Source of the DNA: MH13 sp040219355
GTDB lineage: Bacteria; Pseudomonadota; Alphaproteobacteria; Rhizobiales; MH13
Direction of reading: 5' to 3'
Length of the DNA: 64,000 bases
Assembly (NCBI GenBank): GCA_040219355.1
Contig: JAVJSN010000001.1
Span: 1 to 64,000 of the forward strand
The notes under the pieces are model-generated. The model did no database searches. It was not told where the DNA came from and saw only the letters and a list, made by a program, of their open reading frames with translations. Shown one piece after another: positions 17,439-25,890 of the stretch. Every line of letters starts with the position of its first letter. Position 1 is the first letter of the stretch. The position numbers and the translations under genes are program-made.

Positions 17439-18479
17439 TCAACCCCAGCAGCGTGCGGTGCCTTCAGCAGTGTCGATGCTGTCCACACCATCGACGGGAT
17501 TGTCGGTGACCAAAGCAACGCCAGTGTCGAAGAACTCCTTACCTTCGGTGGCAGAAGGCGCGGTTCCATTGGCGGCCCATTCTGCAATCGCTTCAATGCC
17601 AAGCGAAGCCATCAACAATGGATATTGCTGCGAGGTGGCGCCGATGACGCCTTCAGCGACATTTTGTACACCGGGGCAGCCACCATCGACAGAAACGATC
17701 AGCACATCACCTTCGCGGCCAATGGCGCGCAGCGCTTCATAAGCGCCGGCGGCGGCAGGCTCATTGATGGTGTAGACCACGTTGATGGTCGGATCCACGG
17801 CCAGCAGACTTTCCATAGCCCGGCGTCCGCCCTCTTCGTTACCAGCGGTAACCTCGTGGCCGACAATACGTGGATCATCTTCATCACCCCAGCGGCTCGG
17901 GTCGGCGATATCAATGCCAAACCCTTGCATGAAACCCTGGTCACGCAAAACGCCCACGGTCGGCTGACTGACGGCAAGATCAAGCATGGCAATGCGCGCA
18001 TTGGCGGCGTCATCGCCCAGGGTGGCAGCAGCCCACTGGCCGATCAATTCGCCTGCCAGGAAATTGTCGGTCGCAAAGGTCATGTCAGCAGCATCGATTG
18101 GCTCAAGCGGTGTATCGAGCGCAATCACCAAAATGCCGGCATCACGTGCTTGTTGAACGGCTGGCACGATTGCGGACGTATCGGAGGCCGTCAGCAGAAT
18201 ACCGCTCGCACCGTTGGCGATGCAGGTTTCAATGGCAGCCACCTGTGTTTCATGGTCTCCGTCGACACGCCCAGCAAAAGTAGAGAGCTCAATTCCAAGC
18301 TCTTCAGAAGCAGCCAAGGCGCCTTCGCGCATTTTCACGAAAAACGGGTTGGTATCGGTTTTCGTGATCAGACACGCTGAAACATCACCATGATTATCCG
18401 CTGATGCGATGGTGGCTGTGCCAGCCAATCCAGCAGCGGCAACAGCGACGAGAGCGGTGCTTGCAATTAGATTTTTCAT
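17439..18479 (-). CDS. frcB: Sugar ABC transporter substrate-binding protein FrcB
   Basis: About 346 residues from ATG 18479. A signal peptide (MKNLIASTALVAVAAAGLAG, cleavage near ASADN) is followed by a periplasmic binding protein type 1 fold of the sugar family: ACLITKTDTNPFFVKMREGA, GILLTASDTSAIVPAVQQAR, VIALDTPLEP and NEPAAAGAYEALRA. An upstream in-frame start at 18560 would place 27 polar residues before the signal sequence and is rejected. It captures the sugar, probably fructose by synteny with S. meliloti frcBCAK. The divergent ROK regulator is the likely controller. Confidence 0.92.
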   Translation of the reverse strand: MKNLIASTALVAVAAAGLAGTATIASADNHGDVSACLITKTDTNPFFVKMREGALAASEELGIELSTFAGRVDGDHETQVAAIETCIANGASGILLTASDTSAIVPAVQQARDAGILVIALDTPLEPIDAADMTFATDNFLAGELIGQWAAATLGDDAANARIAMLDLAVSQPTVGVLRDQGFMQGFGIDIADPSRWGDEDDPRIVGHEVTAGNEEGGRRAMESLLAVDPTINVVYTINEPAAAGAYEALRAIGREGDVLIVSVDGGCPGVQNVAEGVIGATSQQYPLLMASLGIEAIAEWAANGTAPSATEGKEFFDTGVALVTDNPVDGVDSIDTAEGTARCWG

Positions 18480-18583
18480 AGAGGTCTCCCGGGGTTTTGC
18501 TTGTTTTTTTTGCCCACCACGCACTGCCCATTGAGTGGCCAGGCCGCGAGATAGGTCCACAGGTAAGCAGACTCAATTCTCCC

Positions 18584-18619
18584 CGTCAATAAATAAATAA
18601 ACTTGATTTAATAATAATC
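18584..18619. promoter_or_regulatory. AT-rich candidate operator between frcB and the ROK regulator
   Basis: The gap between the divergent genes holds a markedly AT-rich stretch (CAATAAATAAATAAACTTGA and TTTAATAATAATC) in an otherwise GC-rich region. ROK repressors such as NagC/Mlc bind AT-rich, TTATT-bearing sites. I see no clean symmetric operator, so this is a candidate by position and composition only. Confidence 0.35.
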
Positions 18620-18646
18620 ATGCCTAGGCTGAAGGCAGAGGTACGC

Positions 18647-19873
18647 ATGGATCAGACGCCACGAACAGCACCCCGCCGTAGCGCCCAAACCGGCGATGGG
18701 GCGAACCCTTCGCGGGTGCGCAATCATAATGAGCGCCTGGTCCTATCGATCGTGAAGAGCGAGGGGCAAGTCGCCAGCTCCCAAATTGCGCGCCTTTCAT
18801 CGCTGTCGGCGCAAACTGCCTCAATTATCACCCGCTCGCTTCAGGCCGACGGCATGTTGCTGCGCGGCGCGCCGCAGAAAGGAAAAGTCGGCAAACCCTC
18901 CATTCCTGTTTCACTCAATCCAGAGGGCGCGCTGGCGTATGGCCTACGTATTGGACGCCGTGGGGCTGACCTCATTTTGATGAATATGATCGGAGACGTC
19001 CTGGAAACGCGAGCCAAACGCTATGCCTACCCGCTCCCTGAGATGATCGATGCGTTTGTACAGGAGAGCATGGAATCGATCGGCAGCAATCTGCCCGATC
19101 ATCTAAAGGGCCGCATTGTTGGTATTGGCGTCGCTTCGCCCTTCGGACTTTGGAAAAAAGCGGACGCTGCCGGTGCCCCCGAAGATATGATGGCGGCATG
19201 GCGCGCCTACGATTTTGCCACCAGCTTTGCCGCCTTCACCGACCTTCCGGTGCTGCTTGCTAATGATGCCAGCATGGGGTGCAGCGGCGAATTGGTGTTC
19301 GGCGCAGCGCGGGAGCTTTCCGATTTCTTGTATTTTTATGTCGGCGCGTTTGTTGGCGGCGGCGTGGTTTTGGGTCGGCAGGTCTATTTTGGGCGCACCG
19401 GCAATGCCGGCGCGTTCGGCACGTTGATGGTCGATGGCATCGATGCGCAACCCAACCAGTTGGTGCACAGCGCTTCGATCTACATGTTGGAGCGCGACCT
19501 CGCCGACCAAGCTGGGCATGAGGTGCGCTTGCGCGGAGACTCTGCGCAATGGGACCTTGCCAATGACTGTGTCGATGCGTGGGTCACGCGCACCGCGCGC
19601 GCGCTTGCAACAGCGGCTGTATCGGCTGCCGCTGTCGTGGATGTGGCAACAGTCGTGGTTGACGGCGGCTTTCCTGTTTTTATCAAGGCGCAAATCATTG
19701 CACGCATGCAAGTGGCGCTTGAGCATTTGGACACACAAGAGATATCGCCGCTTAACGTGCACACTGGTGTGCTAGGCCGATCAGCTGCAGCGATGGGCGC
19801 TGCCTATCAACCGATTCTAGCCGCTCACTTCCTTGAAGGTAGTCAGTTCGGCACCCATTCAGCCGTGGTGTGA
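18647..19873 (+). CDS. ROK-family transcriptional regulator of the frc operon
   Basis: About 408 residues from ATG 18647; an upstream ATG at 18620 adds nine residues. An N-terminal winged helix-turn-helix (about 25-85: NHNERLVLSIVKSEGQVASS, then QIARLSSLSAQTASIITRSL) is followed by a ROK sugar-kinase-like domain with VGIGVASPFG, LLANDASMGCSGELVFG and FYVGAFVGGGVVLG. The zinc-binding CxCGxxGC motif of many ROK proteins is not evident. It is divergent from frcB, so it probably represses sugar uptake and is released by the sugar or its phosphate. In rhizobia this position is occupied by FrcR. Confidence 0.88.
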   Translation: MDQTPRTAPRRSAQTGDGANPSRVRNHNERLVLSIVKSEGQVASSQIARLSSLSAQTASIITRSLQADGMLLRGAPQKGKVGKPSIPVSLNPEGALAYGLRIGRRGADLILMNMIGDVLETRAKRYAYPLPEMIDAFVQESMESIGSNLPDHLKGRIVGIGVASPFGLWKKADAAGAPEDMMAAWRAYDFATSFAAFTDLPVLLANDASMGCSGELVFGAARELSDFLYFYVGAFVGGGVVLGRQVYFGRTGNAGAFGTLMVDGIDAQPNQLVHSASIYMLERDLADQAGHEVRLRGDSAQWDLANDCVDAWVTRTARALATAAVSAAAVVDVATVVVDGGFPVFIKAQIIARMQVALEHLDTQEISPLNVHTGVLGRSAAAMGAAYQPILAAHFLEGSQFGTHSAVV

Positions 19874-19904
19874 TAGAGCGAAAACAGTATTTCGCGCTTC
19901 ACAT

Positions 19905-22541
19905 CTATGCAGCGTCACGCCACCGGTTCTGGCGCACGAAATCAATGAACGCGTCTGACGGCATCGGCCTGGCGAAAGCAAAGCCTTGCAACGTATCGCA
20001 CCCAAGCTCGCGCAAAACGGCGACGTGATCCTTGGTTTCCACGCCTTCAGCAACAACCTTAATGCCGAGCGATTTGCCAATCTCGATGATCGAGGACACA
20101 AGCTGCCGCTGGCTGGCAGATGATGTGATGGGCGCTATCAAACGTCGCTCGATTTTCAGTCGAGCCGGTCTTAGCTGCAAAAGGCTGATGATTGAGGCGT
20201 AGCCGGTACCAAAATCATCGATCTCGATATCAATGCCCATCGCAGTCAACCGCTCGATGTTGCTGGCCACCGTCTTGCTTTCTTCGTCTAAGAAGATCGA
20301 CTCCAACAGCTCAAATGACAACTCACCTGGCTTGATGGGAAGATCATCAAGTCGGTCAATCAGTCCAGGATCCTGCAACTGTCCGGCCGACACGTTGACG
20401 GACTTTTTGGGAATTCTGATTCCGGCAGCTTCCCAACGGGCTGACTGCCAAAGGGTCTGTTCAAGGATGGCCCGATCAATAAGCCGGACAACATTGAGTT
20501 CATCTGCTGTGCCTAGAAATGATAGAGGAGCAAGCACGCCTCGTTTGGGGTGGTTCCAACGCGCAAGGGCTTCCACACCGCTGATATCGAGTGTTTGCGC
20601 GTCAAACTGCGGCTGAAAGTACGGCAAAAATTCTTGGCGTTCCAAGCCGGCCAAAATCTCATCCGACAGCTTCTTGTTGGATAGGATTTCGGCCTTCAAT
20701 GTGGCGTCGAAAAATTCAAAGCGATTGCGTCCCTGCTTCTTAGCGCGATAAAGAGCGATATCAGCGTTGATGAGCAATTGCTTGGCAGGCACCGCATCGT
20801 CATGCTGGTTAACCGCGATCCCAACACTGGCTCCAAACCGACACTGGTGGTTCTTATAGGGCACCGGTTGGCGCATTTGCTGGACGATCCGACCGGCCAA
20901 AGCGGACAAGGCGGCGGTGTTCACCGGCGTCATCGTGGCGACAATAAACTCATCACCGCCCACTCTGGCGACCACATCACCCTGGCGGCAATTCTCGCGC
21001 AGCACACTAGCGGCATGGATGAGCATGGCATCCCCTGCGGCGTGGCCAAGGGTGTCATTGATGTGTTTGAATCGATCAAGATCGATATGAATCAAGGCCG
21101 ATGGAACGGTTTCCGCATCGTCTTTAAGGACTTTCTCGTCAAGGAAACGACGGTTTGGCAGACCCGTTAAGCTATCATGGAGCGAGTTGTGCTCCATTTG
21201 TTTGCGCGCTTCTTCGAGTTCGCGATTGCGGGTTTCAGCGCTGTGATTGGCCTCAATCAGGCGGGTTTTAAGTTGCACATCATCAGAAACATCCCAGTTC
21301 ACGCCCAAAACCAGCTTATGACCGGATGGATCGAGGTGTGAGGCGCCAATCGTTCGTATCCATCGCACTTGGCCGTCGGCCTGTAAAACACGGAAAACAG
21401 ATTTGTACGTGCCTCCCGTGGCGATCGCTTCCTCGAACTCCTCGATCGCTTGGTCACGATCATCTGGGTGCAGTTTGTCCTTCCAATGATCGACGGCATT
21501 GGGGGTCACATCATCTGGGATGCTGTACAGCTCGCGCATGCGCTGATCCCATTTAAGATGGCCTGTGTCGATATTGAGCTCCCATACACCGATTTTGGAC
21601 GTATCGAGCGCCAATTTCAGGCGGCGAGAGAGGATCCGCATCTCATCCTCACGGGCCGCGAGTTTGCGCACATGGGCGCGGTGCTGATCATACAAATAGC
21701 CGGCAAAGCCTATCGGCAGCATCACAAGCAGCATGGCTAAGGCTAGATAGGCGCGAAACTGGAGAGCATTGGATGGCGTTTCCGGCCACCCCTCTCGTGG
21801 GATGGCCGCAATGCGCCAACCACCGGTTGGTAACGACACATCCGTCAACACCGGTTCTTGGCGCAAAACCTCCGCGTCGCCGAAGAACACTGTTTCATCG
21901 GACAGGTCAGCATCTCGCCCCATCAGAACGAGTTGAATGGGCAAATCATCGCGCGAAAGACCGCTGTCGTGATACAGCCGGTCGACATCGATCACCGCGG
22001 AAACCAGGCCCCAAGCCTGACCTTCCGCCGTTCCATTGTCGACAAAAACAGGGAACCGACCGACAAAGCCTTGCCCGCCCTGCACCAAATCAAGAGGCCC
22101 CGCCAAAATCATGTCAGGAGATTGCATCGCGGCAAGCGCTGCATCGCGTTGGGTGGGATGGCTCTTATAGTCCAATCCAAGGGCCCGTTCGTTGCCGGCC
22201 AGTGGATAAACCATATTGATGACCAAGTCGGGAGCGGCGGCGATGCTGCGCAGCTGAGAATTCTCTCCGATCAACTCTGAGGCGATCCGTTCAAACTTTG
22301 CTTGGTCGATGTCGGGATCGGTCGCGATCACAGCAACAAGACCACGCACAAGCTGAATATTGCTGATGATGGTGCTTTCAATTTCTGCCCGGACCATCCC
22401 CAGACTTTCGGTGACATTAGCACGGGCCTGCTCGCGATAGACCGCACGGTTCTGATGATCGGCGAAATACCCGACGGCAAGAACCACGACGAGAGCCAGG
22501 CCGGCAGCCATCATTCCTGGTCGTAAGTGTGTTCGCGTCAC
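19905..22541 (-). CDS. Membrane sensor diguanylate cyclase/phosphodiesterase (CHASE, PAS, GGDEF, EAL)
   Basis: 878 residues. TM1 (about 12-27) and TM2 (about 265-285) enclose a CHASE-type periplasmic domain (NSQLRSIAAAPDLVINMVYP; LGLDYKSHPTQRDAALAA). Then come a PAS-like domain (about 320-420, PDDRDQAIEEFEEAI), GGDEF with an intact GGDEF near 527, and EAL with VEALARW near 654, DDFGTGYAS and AEGVET. It should sense a small extracellular ligand and adjust cyclic di-GMP. It is convergent with the ROK regulator gene, with only 31 bp between stops. A second protein of this class lies at 11637-14531, on the other side of the frc locus. Confidence 0.9.
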   Translation of the reverse strand: MTRTHLRPGMMAAGLALVVVLAVGYFADHQNRAVYREQARANVTESLGMVRAEIESTIISNIQLVRGLVAVIATDPDIDQAKFERIASELIGENSQLRSIAAAPDLVINMVYPLAGNERALGLDYKSHPTQRDAALAAMQSPDMILAGPLDLVQGGQGFVGRFPVFVDNGTAEGQAWGLVSAVIDVDRLYHDSGLSRDDLPIQLVLMGRDADLSDETVFFGDAEVLRQEPVLTDVSLPTGGWRIAAIPREGWPETPSNALQFRAYLALAMLLVMLPIGFAGYLYDQHRAHVRKLAAREDEMRILSRRLKLALDTSKIGVWELNIDTGHLKWDQRMRELYSIPDDVTPNAVDHWKDKLHPDDRDQAIEEFEEAIATGGTYKSVFRVLQADGQVRWIRTIGASHLDPSGHKLVLGVNWDVSDDVQLKTRLIEANHSAETRNRELEEARKQMEHNSLHDSLTGLPNRRFLDEKVLKDDAETVPSALIHIDLDRFKHINDTLGHAAGDAMLIHAASVLRENCRQGDVVARVGGDEFIVATMTPVNTAALSALAGRIVQQMRQPVPYKNHQCRFGASVGIAVNQHDDAVPAKQLLINADIALYRAKKQGRNRFEFFDATLKAEILSNKKLSDEILAGLERQEFLPYFQPQFDAQTLDISGVEALARWNHPKRGVLAPLSFLGTADELNVVRLIDRAILEQTLWQSARWEAAGIRIPKKSVNVSAGQLQDPGLIDRLDDLPIKPGELSFELLESIFLDEESKTVASNIERLTAMGIDIEIDDFGTGYASIISLLQLRPARLKIERRLIAPITSSASQRQLVSSIIEIGKSLGIKVVAEGVETKDHVAVLRELGCDTLQGFAFARPMPSDAFIDFVRQNRWRDAA

Positions 22542-22823
22542 TGGACCGCCCTTGCAATCAATAGGCGGCCGTAGCCCACAAGACTTGTAGGGCTTAAGAG
22601 CACGCCATCTACTAGCTCAATTGCAGCAAAAAAAGGCTAAGAAAGCGTGTCTAACCGGTATTGGCCAAGGTTCAGCGCAGCCCAAGACAAGTGTGGCAAG
22701 CTTCATCAAGCGCGTACGAGTGCGACCCGAGAACGCTCGCAACCTAAACTTTTTGGCCTTTTCAGACTTTGCGTAACAAAAGCCTGTCGTGCCGACGTCA
22801 TTTTTTTCTTTGAAGTAGAAGTT

Positions 22824-22899
22824 TGGTGGAGCCAAGGAGGATCGAACTCCTGACCTCTTCGCTGCCAGCGAAGCGCTCTCCCAGCTGAGCTATGGCCCC
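22824..22899 (-). tRNA. tRNA-Ala (anticodon GGC)
   Basis: Reading the minus strand gives a 76-nt cloverleaf: acceptor GGGGCCA paired with TGGCTCC, D arm AGCTCAGCTGGGAGAGC, anticodon arm CTTCG-CTGGCAG-CGAAG with anticodon GGC, T arm AGGAGTTCGATCCTCCT, discriminator A and an encoded CCA. All stems pair. It stands alone between the GGDEF-EAL gene and the FYDLN-acid gene. Confidence 0.97.
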
Positions 22900-23027
22900 A
22901 TTTTGGGTCCGCGCAATGTGTCATAGACACTTCAATTCGCGCGGGCGTTTGGCGTCTTTACGTCAGGCTTTTCAGGCGGTCAACCGGTTCACGCGTAGTT
23001 GATGCAACCAGCCGCGACAGTCGCGCC

Positions 23028-23474
23028 TTATAGGTCGTCGTCGTCACGCCCGGCGACAACGGTAACCGCTGGATCGGCGTCTTCGTCATCATCTTCCAGG
23101 AACGTGTCGTCATCTGCGGTCAAAGAATCATCGCCGTCAATGTCGGTCGTGTCGATGTCAGGGATGACGTCTGCATTGTCATCATCATCATCGTCGTCGT
23201 CATCGTCCAGCGTACTTTTCGGCTCAGCATCTTCCAAGGACACAACTTCAACGTCCCCGGTGTCCTCGGATTCCACTTCGGCAGTTTCCGGTTCGTCTTC
23301 CGTCGCTGCAGCTTCTTCCTTTGGCTTGGTCGTTTTTTTCGTCGTTAGATCAAAAGCCGAGACCGGGTAAGAAATGCCCGTGTAAGGCGACACAACAGGA
23401 TCACGCCCGAGATCGTAAAACTTCTTGCTCGTCTCAGGGCAGATGCGCTTTGTGCCCAGCTGTTGTTTGGCCAC
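23028..23474 (-). CDS. TIGR02300 (FYDLN acid) family protein
   Basis: 148 residues. The conserved start reads KQQLGTKRICPETSKKFYDL, the zinc-ribbon-like FYDLN motif that gives the family its name; GRDPVVSPYTG follows. The rest is very acidic and low in complexity, with a run of ten aspartates encoded by a GAY trinucleotide repeat at about 23174-23208. Function is unknown. In many alphaproteobacteria it sits next to aroA, as here, divergently. No membrane segment is seen. Confidence 0.88.
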   Translation of the reverse strand: MAKQQLGTKRICPETSKKFYDLGRDPVVSPYTGISYPVSAFDLTTKKTTKPKEEAAATEDEPETAEVESEDTGDVEVVSLEDAEPKSTLDDDDDDDDDDNADVIPDIDTTDIDGDDSLTADDDTFLEDDDEDADPAVTVVAGRDDDDL

Positions 23475-23681
23475 GCCAGAACCTCATCTTATGTTCGTGC
23501 AGTCGGGGCATTGCGCCCACGTTTGGGAAACGGCGTGATAGACATGGTTTACGCGCCAAGTCAAAGCCGAAAAGTACTGGGCCAATTGTCGCTGAGCAAT
23601 TGCACCGACCGGTAAGGCTTGTCATAAGGCCTCGCGCCTGCCCTCCAAGAACCCAATTGACCAACCTTTCGAGGCTCTTTC

Positions 23682-25037
23682 ATGGACGCATCCAGCGGCC
23701 CCCAACCCATCTGCTCCCATAAGGCCAAAGCGCTTCAGGGCGCCGTGCGCGTGCCCGGCGACAAATCGATGTCCCACCGCGCTTTGATCCTTGGGACCTT
23801 GGCACGTGGCACCACCCACATTTCCGGTCTCCTCGAAGGCGAAGACGTGTTGGCCACTGCCGATGCTATGCGTCAATACGGTGCCAAGATCGCCCGTGAC
23901 GATAATGGCATTTGGAGCGTTGACGGTGTCGGCGTTGGAGCGTTGCTTGAACCAAGCGACGTGATCGATTGCGGCAATGCTGGCACGGGCGTGCGCCTTA
24001 TCATGGGCATGGCAGCGGCTTATCCGTTTGCCTCAACCTTCACCGGTGACGGATCATTGCGCAAACGCCCGATGAAGCGGGTGCTTGATCCACTCGAAGA
24101 GATGGGTGCGCAAGTTTTGGCGCGTGATGGCGGGCTTTTACCGCTGACCATTCGTGGCAACGAGACACCTTTGCCCGTCACCTATACGGTGCCCATGCCT
24201 TCGGCACAGGTGAAATCAGCGGTGCTGCTTGCAGCGCTTTCAACCAAAGGCACAACCACGGTGATCGAGCCGATCCCAACGCGCGATCATTCCGAACGCA
24301 TGATCATAGGCTTTGGCGGTGATCTAACCGTGAAAGAGAATGCCGATGGGTCGCGCACGATAACTGTGAACGGCGGCAAGGTTCTGCAAGCCCAGAACGT
24401 GACCATCCCCGCCGACCCCTCATCAGCAGCCTTCCCAATGGTGGCGGCCTTGATTGCACCAAACGCCGAGGTGTTGATCCAGGATGTGATGTTGAACGCT
24501 ACACGCACCGGGCTCATCACCACCTTGCAGGAGATGGGTGGCAACCTCACCATCAGCAATCGCCGCACGGAAGGCGGTGAGGAGCTGGCGGACATCACAG
24601 CTCGCTCTTCAAGGTTGAAAGGCATCACCGTGCCGGCGGACCGCGCACCGTCGATGATTGATGAATATCCGGTGTTGGCCGTTGCCGCCTCTTTCGCCGA
24701 AGGCGAGACGCATATGCCTGGCCTGCATGAACTGCGGGTCAAGGAATCTGATCGCCTGGCCGCAGTTGTCGATGGGCTGAGCGCCAATGGCGTGCAAAGT
24801 GAGAATGGCGAAGACTGGCTAACCGTGAAAGGCACACCGGGCGCGGTTCCTGGTGGCGGAACGGTAATCACCCATTTGGACCATCGCATCGCCATGGCCT
24901 TCCTGGTGATGGGTTTTGCCGCAGAGCAACCTGTAACGGTGGATGATCGCCGCGTCATCGCCACCAGCTTTCCAGCCTTTGAAGGCTTGATGAGTGGTCT
25001 CGGCGCCTCGTTCACGCGGCTTTCCAATCATGGCTGA
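23682..25037 (+). CDS. aroA: 3-phosphoshikimate 1-carboxyvinyltransferase (EPSP synthase)
   Basis: 451 residues. EPSP synthase makes 5-enolpyruvylshikimate-3-phosphate in the shikimate pathway. Seen are VPGDKSMSHRALILG (substrate lysine and serines), CGNAGTGVRLIMG, TGDGSLRKRPMKRVLDPL, MPSAQVKSAVLLAAL and a C-terminal KESDRLAAV and LDHRIAMAFLV. The spacing and RLIMG form resemble class II enzymes; the key position in GNAG is glycine, where the naturally glyphosate-insensitive CP4 enzyme has alanine. The cmk start lies inside its last codons. Confidence 0.96.
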   Translation: MDASSGPQPICSHKAKALQGAVRVPGDKSMSHRALILGTLARGTTHISGLLEGEDVLATADAMRQYGAKIARDDNGIWSVDGVGVGALLEPSDVIDCGNAGTGVRLIMGMAAAYPFASTFTGDGSLRKRPMKRVLDPLEEMGAQVLARDGGLLPLTIRGNETPLPVTYTVPMPSAQVKSAVLLAALSTKGTTTVIEPIPTRDHSERMIIGFGGDLTVKENADGSRTITVNGGKVLQAQNVTIPADPSSAAFPMVAALIAPNAEVLIQDVMLNATRTGLITTLQEMGGNLTISNRRTEGGEELADITARSSRLKGITVPADRAPSMIDEYPVLAVAASFAEGETHMPGLHELRVKESDRLAAVVDGLSANGVQSENGEDWLTVKGTPGAVPGGGTVITHLDHRIAMAFLVMGFAAEQPVTVDDRRVIATSFPAFEGLMSGLGASFTRLSNHG

Positions 25038-25683
25038 GAGCGTGTCTGCAACGCCGTTCGTTGTCGCAGTTGATGGACCGGCGGCCTCCGGCAAAGGCAC
25101 GATTTCTAAGCTTTTGGCGCAGCATTTTAAGCTCCAGCATCTGGATACCGGGCTGCTCTATCGCGCGGTCGGCCTGGCCATGCTGAACGCTGGTGGTAAC
25201 TTGGATGACCCTTTGTCATGTGAGGCGGTTGCAAAACAGCTCGACCTGACGACGCTCAACCCGGATGTCCTGGCGCAGCACCATGTGGGCGAAGCGGCCT
25301 CCCGGGTGGCTGTGCACCCACCGGTACGTGCAGCTCTGCTGGAAGCGCAGCGCAATTTTGCCCATGCGTTACCTGGTGCGGTACTGGATGGACGGGACAT
25401 CGGCACGGTTGTGTGCCCAGATGCGTCAGCCAAGCTTTTCATCACCGCAAGTTTGGACGCACGGGCGCAACGCCGCCACGCGCAGGCAGTGCTGAAAGAC
25501 CCATCGGTTTCTCTTCAGGCTGTCAGCGCTGATCTTGCCAAGCGCGATGCGCGCGATGCGGGCCGCAGCAATGCGCCGCTGGCAAAGGCGAACGATGCCC
25601 TGTTGCTCGACACCACAAACTTGGGTATAGACGCGGCGTTCGAGGCCGCGCGGGCTTTTGTAGCTGGAAAGCTATACGCCTAA
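25030..25683 (+). CDS. cmk: Cytidylate kinase
   Basis: 217 residues from ATG 25030, overlapping the aroA end by 8 bp. P-loop VAVDGPAASGKGTISKLLAQ, LDTGLLYRAVG, DGRDIGTVVCPDA for nucleotide binding, and KRDARDAGRSNAPL in the lid are diagnostic of Cmk. It phosphorylates CMP and dCMP. The aroA-cmk-rpsA order is common in proteobacteria. Confidence 0.96.
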   Translation: MAESVSATPFVVAVDGPAASGKGTISKLLAQHFKLQHLDTGLLYRAVGLAMLNAGGNLDDPLSCEAVAKQLDLTTLNPDVLAQHHVGEAASRVAVHPPVRAALLEAQRNFAHALPGAVLDGRDIGTVVCPDASAKLFITASLDARAQRRHAQAVLKDPSVSLQAVSADLAKRDARDAGRSNAPLAKANDALLLDTTNLGIDAAFEAARAFVAGKLYA

Positions 25684-25890
25684 GCCAACCGAACATAACT
25701 GGCCTGAAACGTTACGCCCTGCACATACCGCGCCCCTTGCGGCTGGAGCCTTTGGTTTATCCATGGCCCGACCGACACGCATCGTGCAGCCACCCGACAA
25801 TGAGCGGGCACCGGCAGACGCCAAGGGCTTTGAGCAACACCAACCATTTTCGGCTTTTGGCCGGACGGGCGCAGGAAAGAAAAGACATAC

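Noticed and set aside
22620..22900. tRNA-Ala as an integration site of a mobile island
   Set aside because: No integrase gene or repeated tRNA 3' end is seen on either side.
23174..23208. Trinucleotide run as a CRISPR-like repeat
   Set aside because: It is a simple coding microsatellite with no spacers.
23682..25037. AroA as a naturally glyphosate-tolerant enzyme
   Set aside because: The class II-like pattern is present, but the critical position is glycine in GNAG, the sensitive state.
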